This document shows positions 14,487 to 19,455 of a stretch of 19,455 nucleotides of DNA, one piece after another. The stretch is from contig CAMZLC010000124.1 in the NCBI GenBank assembly GCA_947311605.1, positions 1 through 19,455 on the forward strand, given 5' to 3'. The notes beneath the pieces were generated by a model. It was not told the origin of the DNA and ran no database searches. It was given only the letters and a program-made list of their open reading frames with translations. The translations under genes were made by a program, and so were the position numbers. Each line of letters starts with the position of its first letter. The stretch's first letter is position 1. The DNA comes from an uncultured Sulfurovum sp. Its GTDB lineage: Bacteria > Campylobacterota > Campylobacteria > Campylobacterales > Sulfurovaceae.

Positions 14487-14755
14487 TGGACGTGGAAGCA
14501 GATATACACCATGCACTGAACGCGCTTGATCTGCCTATGCTGGTGACAAAATCTGATATCAAGAAGAGATACCGACAGTTAGCCAGAGCCCATCACCCTG
14601 ATCTCAATGAGAAGCAGGGAGAAAAGATGGAGCAGATCAATGAGGCCTATGCTTTATTGATGGCATATATAGAATCCTTTCGCTATACTTTTGATACAGA
14701 CGAGATAGCCAAACAACATCCTGGAGCAGAACATGCCAAAAAATTTAACCCATAA
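14486..14755 (+). CDS. Small J-domain (DnaJ-like) protein
   Basis: Encodes 89 residues, almost all of them one J-domain: helix II SDIKKRYRQLARAHHPD with the obligatory HPD at 37-39, and helix III EKMEQINEAYALLMAYIESF. J-domains stimulate Hsp70 (DnaK) ATPase. The protein lacks the Gly/Phe, zinc-finger and substrate domains of full DnaJ, so it is a type III J-protein whose client must be set by the short tail (RYTFDTDEIAKQHPGAEHAKKF) or by location. Its ATG shares one base with the lptD stop (TAATG), and its end overlaps the next gene by 23 nt, so it is translated as part of the purD-pnp array. A role in delivering or folding an envelope or operon partner is possible but is inference. Confidence 0.9.
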   Translation: MDVEADIHHALNALDLPMLVTKSDIKKRYRQLARAHHPDLNEKQGEKMEQINEAYALLMAYIESFRYTFDTDEIAKQHPGAEHAKKFNP

Positions 14756-15395
14756 TTATTTTCATGATAGAGAGGACGCCGCTACTCAGCTTTTCGAATC
14801 CATCCCAAAGGATTTCTTTCAGAGCCAAGAAGTGGTAGTGGTGGCATTGAGTGAAGGAGGCGTATTGATCGCCGACGCTATTGCGCACAAATTGCATGAA
14901 AGTATGGAGATACTCCTGATCGAATCGGTTCCTGCGCCCAACAATCCTGAGCTTTCTATTGCCAAGGTGAGCGAAACGCAAGAGATCGTTATCCATAGAG
15001 CCTTGACAGAAGCGTTTGGGATTACTGAAGCATTTGTCTATAACGAGGCAAAAAGAGTGTATGACGAGAAGATACTGAGCCATCTCTACAAATATCGTAA
15101 GGGCGGAGCCCTGCAGTCTGTGCGCGACAAGGCCGTACTCCTGGTTGACGAGTGTGTGGAGACAGACTTTACAACGATCGTTGCGATCAAATCTATGATC
15201 GCCAAGGGTGCCAAAAATATCTATGTAGCAACACCGGTGATGGACAGCTTTTCTTATGAGCGTTTATTGCAGGTGTGTGATGGTATTTTTTGTCCTTATC
15301 GTATCGAGGACTATATTTCGATAGAATACTATTATGAAAAGCTGGAGAAACCAGAGTTCTCCGAATTGGAAAGGATAATAAACAGTGATAAATGA
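14733..15395 (+). CDS. Phosphoribosyltransferase-like protein with degenerate PRPP loop
   Basis: Encodes 220 residues with the type I phosphoribosyltransferase layout: an N-terminal flexible hood (NLTHNYFHDREDAATQLFESI), strand VVVVALSEGGVLIADAIA (about 34-51), a variable central part, and a core strand with PRPP loop VLLVDECVETDFT (135-147), then IVAIKSMIAKGAKNIYVATPVMD. In active enzymes the loop normally reads VDDxxxTGxT; here the second acid is Glu (DE) and the TG turn is replaced by TD, so PRPP binding may be impaired or altered. The substrate is unknown. Similar genes sit next to pnp in other Campylobacterota, as I recall. The ATG at 14733 has GGAG about 8 nt upstream, inside the J-protein gene; the 3' end overlaps pnp by 11 nt. 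Confidence 0.85.
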   Translation: MPKNLTHNYFHDREDAATQLFESIPKDFFQSQEVVVVALSEGGVLIADAIAHKLHESMEILLIESVPAPNNPELSIAKVSETQEIVIHRALTEAFGITEAFVYNEAKRVYDEKILSHLYKYRKGGALQSVRDKAVLLVDECVETDFTTIVAIKSMIAKGAKNIYVATPVMDSFSYERLLQVCDGIFCPYRIEDYISIEYYYEKLEKPEFSELERIINSDK

Positions 15396-17565
15396 AAAAA
15401 TAATAGAGATAGAGTGTAATCATCTCAAAGAGAGCTATGCCTTTAATAAGGTTGCCAAACAAGCAAGTGGCGCAGTACTTTATAGGCAGGGAAAAGCAGT
15501 GCTGCTGGCTACCGTAGCGATAGATGAAACTGCAGTGGAAGAAGATTTTCTTCCTTTGACGGTGCAGTATATTGAAAAATCCTATGCAGCGGCGAAAATA
15601 CCGGGTGGGTTTATCAAGAGGGAGACCAAGCCGGGGGACTTTGAGACCCTGACCTCACGCACCATCGACCGCTCGCTCAGGCCACTGTTTCCAAAAGGCT
15701 TTAATTATCCCATTGCTATTGCCGTCACGGTGCTTAGCAGTGACCCTGAGGTGGATATACAGGTAGCAGCACTGCACGCTGCTTCTGCGGCGCTGTTTGT
15801 CTCTGATACACCTGTTTCACAGAGTATTGCTGCTGTGAGGATAGGAAAAACAGGGGATGAGCTGACCCTCAATCCCAGTAATTCACAACGGGAAGAGGGT
15901 GCACTGGATCTGTTTGTAGTGGGCTCGGGTGAAGATATTTTGATGATCGAGATGCGTGTTTTGGCTTCAGAGGTGGTGGATGATGTGGTTGGAAGTGCTA
16001 TGGCCGAAATGCCGATGATCCTAGAGCATCACGAATGCAATGAGCTGGAAGAAGGGGCACTTTTGGATGCGATCGCATTGGCACAAAAGGCTATTTCTGA
16101 AGCATCATCTGAATATGCGGAAGCCTTTACTGCAGCACAAAGAGAGCCATTGGCGCTCAGTTTGGCAGAGGTGACCATAGATGGTTCACTCTATAGCTAT
16201 ATTGAGAAACATTTCAAAGAAGATGTGGAAAAAGCGGTACAGTCTATGGCGAAAAGTGAGCGAAGTATTGCGCTGAAAAAAGTACGGCAGGCCATTATCG
16301 ATGCCAAAACACAAGAGGGGGAAACAGTAGAGAAAGAGACCGTTTCAAAAGTGCTTGAATCCTACAAAAGGAGCGTGGTCAGAGGGTTGATCCTCGATCA
16401 GCATATCAGGGCAGATGGCAGGGCACTGGATGAGATACGCCCTATCGCCATAGAGACCAATCTACTCCCCTCTGTACACGGCTCCTGTCTTTTTACCAGA
16501 GGTCAGACACAGGCATTGGTCACGGCAACACTTGGCGACAGCAGAGATGCCCAGTCTTACGAATTGATCACAGACAAAGAGTCCCAGTATGAGCACTTTA
16601 TGGTGCATTATAATTTTCCAGGCTATGCCGTAGGCGAGGCAAAATTTATTGGCGCTCCAGGACGCAGGGAGTTGGGACATGGCAATCTTGCCAAACGCGC
16701 CCTGATGCCTACGATCGACATACGGCATGAGGGTACCATACGGCTGGTCTCTGAGGTACTGGAGAGCAATGGTTCCTCCTCAATGGCAACAGTATGTGGT
16801 GGTGCTTTGGCATTGAGGGCGGCGGATGTAGGGACACAAAAGCTTGTTTCCGGTATCGCTATGGGGCTGGTCATGGAGGGAGACAACTATGCGATACTTT
16901 CCGATATTATGGGCCTAGAGGATCATGATGGGGATATGGATTTCAAGATCACGGGTACCCGAGATGGTATCACCGCTATGCAGATGGATATCAAGTTGGG
17001 AGGCATAGCACTCTCCATACTCGCAGAGGCACTGAAGCAGGCAAAAGAGGGGAGATTGTATATTCTTTCTCTGATGGAAGAGTCAGCAGTGGAGATCACA
17101 CCCAGCGGCGCGCTGCCCAATGTAGAGTTTTTCCATATCGATCCTTCAAAGATCGTAGATATTATTGGCAAAGCCGGCTCCACGATTCGTGAGATTATTG
17201 AAAAGTTTGGTGTTACGATTGATCTAGACAGAGATGCGGGCGGCGTCAAGGTGGCAGGTGAGGACAAAGAGAAGGTAGTCGCAGCCAAAGAGCATATTAC
17301 TTCGATCGCTTCGGCTCCAGTCAAAAAACAGATGCAGTATACTATAGGTGAAACCTATCATGGCAAGGTTAAAAAGATTGTCGATTTTGGTATCTTCGTC
17401 GAGATGCCGGATGGATTTGATGCCTTGCTGCATATCTCCAAGGTGAGAAAAGAGCGGGTCAGTAACCTGCATGAGCTTTACAATGAGGGAGATGAGATTG
17501 CAGTCATCGTGTTGGAGCAAAAGGGGAAAAAGGTTGAGTTGGCGACTGAGGAGCATTACCTGTAG
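15385..17565 (+). CDS. pnp: Polyribonucleotide nucleotidyltransferase (PNPase)
   Basis: 3'-to-5' phosphorolytic exoribonuclease, a trimer central to mRNA decay. It has 726 residues. Domains in order: first RNase PH-like domain (with FIKRETKPGDFETLTSRTID); a linking helical domain (about 220-330); second RNase PH-like domain from about 343 (ADGRALDEIRPI), with active-site residues D513, D519 and K521 in EDHDGDMDFK, matching E. coli D486, D492 and K494; KH domain with IIGKAGSTIREII (about 593-605); S1 domain from about 655 (GKVKKIVDFGIFVEM). It starts with GTG 15385; AAAGGAT lies 8 nt upstream and the preceding gene overlaps by 11 nt. It is the last gene of the array. The autoregulatory leader hairpin known in enterobacteria is not possible here, as the gene has no leader of its own. 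Secure. Confidence 0.98.
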   Translation: MINEKIIEIECNHLKESYAFNKVAKQASGAVLYRQGKAVLLATVAIDETAVEEDFLPLTVQYIEKSYAAAKIPGGFIKRETKPGDFETLTSRTIDRSLRPLFPKGFNYPIAIAVTVLSSDPEVDIQVAALHAASAALFVSDTPVSQSIAAVRIGKTGDELTLNPSNSQREEGALDLFVVGSGEDILMIEMRVLASEVVDDVVGSAMAEMPMILEHHECNELEEGALLDAIALAQKAISEASSEYAEAFTAAQREPLALSLAEVTIDGSLYSYIEKHFKEDVEKAVQSMAKSERSIALKKVRQAIIDAKTQEGETVEKETVSKVLESYKRSVVRGLILDQHIRADGRALDEIRPIAIETNLLPSVHGSCLFTRGQTQALVTATLGDSRDAQSYELITDKESQYEHFMVHYNFPGYAVGEAKFIGAPGRRELGHGNLAKRALMPTIDIRHEGTIRLVSEVLESNGSSSMATVCGGALALRAADVGTQKLVSGIAMGLVMEGDNYAILSDIMGLEDHDGDMDFKITGTRDGITAMQMDIKLGGIALSILAEALKQAKEGRLYILSLMEESAVEITPSGALPNVEFFHIDPSKIVDIIGKAGSTIREIIEKFGVTIDLDRDAGGVKVAGEDKEKVVAAKEHITSIASAPVKKQMQYTIGETYHGKVKKIVDFGIFVEMPDGFDALLHISKVRKERVSNLHELYNEGDEIAVIVLEQKGKKVELATEEHYL

Positions 17566-17566
17566 A

Positions 17567-18094
17567 TTACCGAATATTAAATCTTAGTAGATCTTTTCTA
17601 GCAAAAGGCATATAGGATTTTCGGGTTATAACGACAGGCATGCCCGGGGAAGCCCAGCGGTAGAGGGTCTGTATTTCTTTGGGATCGATGTGGATACAGC
17701 CATGGCTCATCCAATCGGTACTTCCCTGATGCAATGCATGCCCCTGATTGGTGAAGAAGATACTCCAATCCATATTGTTTACCCCATCACTAGAGGGGTA
17801 GGCACGAGACATATAATATCGCTTTTTGTATTTGACAGTATAGATGCCAGAAGGTGTTTTGAAATCGTCAGCTCCAGAAGCGATGGCACCACTCCACCAC
17901 ACGATCCCCTCTCTATCTATGGCATAAAACCTTCCGTCGCTGCCTCGTTCGCGAACAGAAACAACGATAAATTCACGCCCTTTGAGGTGGCTAACGTGTT
18001 CACCGACTTTAAATGTTGTGACAGCAAGAGGAATGACTTCTTCAGAGAAGAGTAAGCTACTAAGAAACAAGAATGGTAAAACGATTTTTTTCAT
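17567..18094 (-). CDS. L,D-transpeptidase (YkuD family), exported
   Basis: Encodes 175 residues. An N-terminal signal peptide (MKKIVLPFLFLSSLLFS) directs it to the periplasm. The catalytic YkuD domain shows FYAIDREG, DDFKTPSGIYTVKYK (77-91), HALHQG (119-124) and the active-site SHGCIHI (130-136) with nucleophile C133. Such enzymes form 3-3 peptidoglycan cross-links, attach proteins to the wall, or trim stem peptides; in H. pylori and C. jejuni relatives of this fold (Csd6/Pgp2) act as carboxypeptidases shaping the helical cell, but those are larger, so the activity here is open. It lies convergent with pnp, with one base between the two stop codons. Its own extended -10 promoter lies upstream at 18137-18145. 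Shine-Dalgarno support at ATG 18094 is weak. Confidence 0.92.
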   Translation of the reverse strand: MKKIVLPFLFLSSLLFSEEVIPLAVTTFKVGEHVSHLKGREFIVVSVRERGSDGRFYAIDREGIVWWSGAIASGADDFKTPSGIYTVKYKKRYYMSRAYPSSDGVNNMDWSIFFTNQGHALHQGSTDWMSHGCIHIDPKEIQTLYRWASPGMPVVITRKSYMPFARKDLLRFNIR

Positions 18095-18136
18095 GGAATA
18101 TTGGTCTTTAATCTTTATTTGAACCCGAATGATGCC

Positions 18137-18145
18137 ATTTTAGCA
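18137..18145 (-). promoter_or_regulatory. Extended -10 promoter of the L,D-transpeptidase gene
   Basis: On the minus strand TG-C-TAAAAT, with hexamer at 18142-18137 and TG at 18145-18144. Expected start near 18130, giving a leader of about 35 nt. Confidence 0.45.
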
Positions 18146-18172
18146 TAAATAGATCAATGCTACCCCTTGAAC

Positions 18173-18190
18173 AGCATCACATGTGTTGCT
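18173..18190. promoter_or_regulatory. 18-bp near-perfect palindrome between divergent promoters
   Basis: AGCATCACATGTGTTGCT is symmetric except for one pair of positions. It lies between the divergent -10 elements of the L,D-transpeptidase gene and atpE, roughly 40-60 bp upstream of the expected atpE start. The position suits an activator or repressor site; the regulator is unknown. Confidence 0.4.
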
Positions 18191-18215
18191 ATTCTGCCAA
18201 CTGTAAACAATACTT

Positions 18216-18224
18216 TGGTATAAT
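18216..18224 (+). promoter_or_regulatory. Extended -10 promoter of atpE
   Basis: TG-G-TATAAT, with TATAAT at 18219-18224. Start expected near 18231, which gives atpE an unusually long leader of about 137 nt. Confidence 0.6.
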
Positions 18225-18269
18225 TCCATCGTCTATTTTGGGTGATCAGTAGGGAAACAGGTGGCATTC

Positions 18270-18320
18270 ATGTCTCTGTTGGCAGCGGTGATGCTGTTTA
18301 CGCTATCCGAACGGATCTGA
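18270..18320 (+). other. Possible leader ORF in the atpE 5' UTR
   Basis: ATG 18270 opens 16 codons (MSLLAAVMLFTLSERI) ending at TGA 18318-18320. AGGTGG lies at 18259-18264, 5 nt before the ATG. A second 7-codon frame starts at ATG 18321 directly after. It may be a leader peptide or chance; nothing identifies it. Confidence 0.2.
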
Positions 18321-18367
18321 ATGACAAGTCGAAGAGGACTCTAAGCTCATAATTTTAAGGATATGAA

Positions 18368-18676
18368 ATGAAAAAGTTTTTCTTACTTTTCTTGGCACTT
18401 GGTGCTGTGGCTTTTGCCGGTGAAGACGGTGAGTCTATGATCAAAGCCTACTCTGTAGTGGCTGCAGGTGTCGGTCTTGGTCTGGCTGCATTGGGCGGCG
18501 CGATCGGTATGGGTCATACGGCTGCGGCAACGATTGCTGGAACTGCCAGAAACCCAGGTCTTGGCGGCAAGCTGATGACTACGATGTTTATTGCACTTGC
18601 GATGATCGAAGCACAGGTTATCTATACACTTGTTATCGCATTGATCGCCTTGTATGCGAACCCTTTTCTAGGTTAA
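18368..18676 (+). CDS. atpE: ATP synthase F0 subunit c
   Basis: Membrane rotor subunit of F-type ATP synthase. It has 102 residues, longer than the roughly 80 of E. coli, because of an N-terminal hydrophobic, signal-like segment (MKKFFLLFLALGAVAFA). Two hairpin helices follow: a glycine-rich first helix (AAGVGLGLAALGGAIGMG), the polar loop ARNPG (60-64) that contacts gamma/epsilon, and a second helix with proton-carrying carboxylate E81 in AMIEAQVIYTL. The residue after the Glu is Ala, not the Ser/Thr seen in many Na+-type rings, favouring proton coupling (inference). TAAGG lies 6-10 nt before the ATG at 18368. No other ATP synthase genes are nearby, as is usual in Campylobacterota, where atpE is detached. 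It has its own promoter and long leader. Confidence 0.96.
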   Translation: MKKFFLLFLALGAVAFAGEDGESMIKAYSVVAAGVGLGLAALGGAIGMGHTAAATIAGTARNPGLGGKLMTTMFIALAMIEAQVIYTLVIALIALYANPFLG

Positions 18677-18694
18677 TATTAGCCTACTTTAAGG

Positions 18695-18720
18695 AGTGGA
18701 TGGGTAAAATTCCGTCCACT
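18695..18720 (+). terminator. Hairpin after atpE
   Basis: AGTGGATGG (18695-18703) pairs with CCGTCCACT (18712-18720), 9 bp with one G-U, loop GTAAAATT, 18 nt after the atpE stop. No T-run follows (TCGACAGAAG), so it may end atpE mRNA by stalling or protect its 3' end. Confidence 0.45.
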
Positions 18721-18738
18721 TCGACAGAAGTACCTACC

Positions 18739-18754
18739 AGATACGATCGTATCT
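18739..18754. repeat. 16-bp perfect palindrome upstream of tRNA-Leu
   Basis: AGATACGATCGTATCT is fully self-complementary without a spacer. It ends 9 nt before the tRNA. TATCTT (18750-18755) within it could be the tRNA -10, which would make this an operator position. Confidence 0.55.
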
Positions 18755-18763
18755 TGATTCCCT

Positions 18764-18849
18764 GCGGCAGTGGTGGAACGGTAGACACGCCAGCTTGAGG
18801 GGCTGGTGGGCGCAAGCCCGTGGAGGTTCAAATCCTCTCTGCCGCACCA
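18764..18849 (+). tRNA. tRNA-Leu (anticodon GAG), CCA encoded
   Basis: Acceptor stem GCGGCAG (18764-18770) pairs with CTGCCGC (18839-18845); discriminator A, then CCA at 18847-18849. The anticodon stem CCAGC/GCTGG encloses the loop TTGAGGG, with anticodon GAG at 18797-18799. A long variable arm (GGGC-GCAA-GCCC) marks a class II tRNA, and the T loop is TTCAAAT. GAG reads leucine codons CTC and CTT. All arms are intact. Confidence 0.97.
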
Positions 18850-18962
18850 TTTTCTATTCATCATCTCCTAGCATAAAATGTCAAAAACAGTAAAAGATCT
18901 ATTTGAAATGGCATAAATTGGCAGTTATTACGCTTTTTTATCTAGCTTTAAGATGGTAGTAT

Positions 18963-18970
18963 GCTATAAT
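18963..18970 (+). promoter_or_regulatory. Extended -10 promoter of hup
   Basis: TG-C-TATAAT at 18962-18970 with perfect TATAAT (18965-18970). Start expected near 18977, giving a leader of about 24 nt that includes AAAAGGAAG just before the ATG. Confidence 0.6.
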
Positions 18971-19000
18971 GCACTTATCATTATTAAAAAAGGAAGAAAA

Positions 19001-19279
19001 ATGACAAAAGCAGAATTTGTTGAACTCGTACAGAAAAATGGCGACTTTGACAGCAAAGCAGCAGCAGAGAGAGCGGTGAAAGCATTCACTGATTCTATTG
19101 AAGAGGCACTGGTTAAAAAAGAGTCTGTTTCTCTCGTTGGTTTTGGTACATTCTCTACCGCAGAAGTGGCAGAGAAAAGTGGAAAAGTTCCAGGTACAGA
19201 CAAGACCTACACCAAACCCGCACATACAGCACCAAAGTTCAAATTTGGTAAAACCATTAAAGATGCCGTAGCGAAATAA
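19001..19279 (+). CDS. hup: DNA-binding protein HU
   Basis: Small dimeric histone-like protein that bends and compacts DNA. It has 92 residues, normal for HU. Seen: N-terminal helices (MTKAEFVELVQKNGDFDSKAAAE, shown here only in part by family pattern), the SVSLVGFGTFS turn that precedes the DNA-binding arms, the arm region KVPGTDKTYTKPA, and the C-terminal KFKFGKTIKDAVAK. The arm lacks the usual RNP triplet but keeps the proline, as in C. jejuni HU. ATG 19001 is chosen over ATG 18953 because AAAAGGAAG ends 5 nt upstream and the promoter -10 lies inside the longer frame. It is probably a single-gene unit, followed by a hairpin and a convergent gene. Confidence 0.97.
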   Translation: MTKAEFVELVQKNGDFDSKAAAERAVKAFTDSIEEALVKKESVSLVGFGTFSTAEVAEKSGKVPGTDKTYTKPAHTAPKFKFGKTIKDAVAK

Positions 19280-19293
19280 TTTCTTACTGCACA

Positions 19294-19311
19294 GTCGCTT
19301 TTCGGAGCGAC
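19294..19311. terminator. Hairpin between hup and the convergent dnaJ-like gene
   Basis: GTCGCTT (19294-19300) and GAGCGAC (19305-19311) form a 7-bp stem with a TTCG tetraloop. It stands between two converging stop codons (19279 and 19322), so it may serve both. The tract that follows on the plus strand is pyrimidine-rich (CCTCCTCTCTTT) rather than a pure T-run. Confidence 0.5.
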
Positions 19312-19321
19312 ACCTCCTCTC

Positions 19322-19455
19322 TTTATCCCTTAAACCACCCCTTTATTCTCTCAAATGTACTTTCAAAATTACTTTTATGCGGACGACTCTCTACGCCATA
19401 ACTCTCTTGTATTTTTTCCAGTAGCTCTTTTTGCACATCATTGATCTTGTGGGGC
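19322..19455 (-). CDS. DnaJ-like chaperone, C-terminal end only
   Basis: The minus strand is open from the right edge to TAA at 19324-19322, giving the last 43 residues of a longer protein. The residues VQKELLEKIQESYGVES and then FESTFERIKGWF match the usual end of Campylobacterota DnaJ proteins (QKELLEKLQESFG, followed by a GWF-type ending). DnaJ stimulates the DnaK ATPase and delivers substrates. The J-domain and zinc-finger parts lie outside the window, so dnaJ itself cannot be told from a CbpA-type relative. The gene converges on hup with 42 nt between stop codons. Confidence 0.65.

Noticed and set aside
18764..18849. tRNA-Leu as an integration (att) site for a genomic island
   Set aside because: No integrase gene and no duplicated tRNA 3' end are visible in the window.
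18953..19000. Longer HU start at ATG 18953
   Set aside because: The extension would include the promoter -10 and the Shine-Dalgarno region, and HU proteins begin at MTKAEF.
1..19455. CRISPR arrays, insertion sequences, prophage or toxin-antitoxin pairs
   Set aside because: No regularly spaced repeats, transposase or integrase motifs, or paired small toxin/antitoxin genes were found; the genes are core housekeeping.

Overview
This is a protein-dense chromosomal window that looks like a Campylobacterota (epsilonproteobacterial) genome, most likely a marine Sulfurovum/Sulfurimonas-type organism. The reasons are an NhaD-type sodium/proton antiporter, an atpE gene standing apart from the other ATP synthase genes, a C. 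jejuni/H. pylori-style HU, GC near 45 percent, and the order purD - RDD protein - lptD - J protein - phosphoribosyltransferase - pnp - atpE, which from memory is close to the Helicobacter/Campylobacter order. No insertion sequence, prophage, CRISPR array or obvious island is visible. This is mostly core genome, and the assignment to genus is inference.

Layout: (1) 1-1870, minus strand: a DUF721/DciA-like gene followed by uvrC, which runs off the left edge. (2) 1823-6419, plus strand: a tiny putative lipoprotein overlapping nadB, nadB overlapping nhaD, then a palindromic repeat and guaA. (3) 6432-8399: a 16-bp-arm palindrome beside a near-consensus promoter, then htpG. (4) 8427-10347: a small secreted, His-rich and polybasic protein, a cation diffusion facilitator and hemD, very tightly spaced. 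(5) 10401-10707: a promoter and a probable 6S RNA. (6) 10708-17565: purD, RDD membrane protein, lptD, J-domain protein, phosphoribosyltransferase-like protein and pnp, all overlapping or touching. (7) 17567-18094, minus strand: an L,D-transpeptidase convergent with pnp. (8) 18173-18676: a regulatory-looking gap and atpE. (9) tRNA-Leu(GAG), then hup (HU), and the 3' end of a convergent dnaJ-like gene at the right edge.

How the genes fit together: most are housekeeping (NAD, GMP, purine and tetrapyrrole synthesis, DNA repair, chaperones, RNA decay, energy). The purD-to-pnp array joins purine synthesis, lipopolysaccharide export and RNA degradation in one translationally coupled chain, with a 6S RNA just upstream. 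No clear new defence or mobile system is present. The points most worth a second look are: two mutually exclusive perfect pairings in the 6S RNA; the small His/Lys/Arg-rich secreted protein next to the metal exporter; the phosphoribosyltransferase with a broken PRPP loop; a probable leaderless promoter; and several strong palindromes at promoters.
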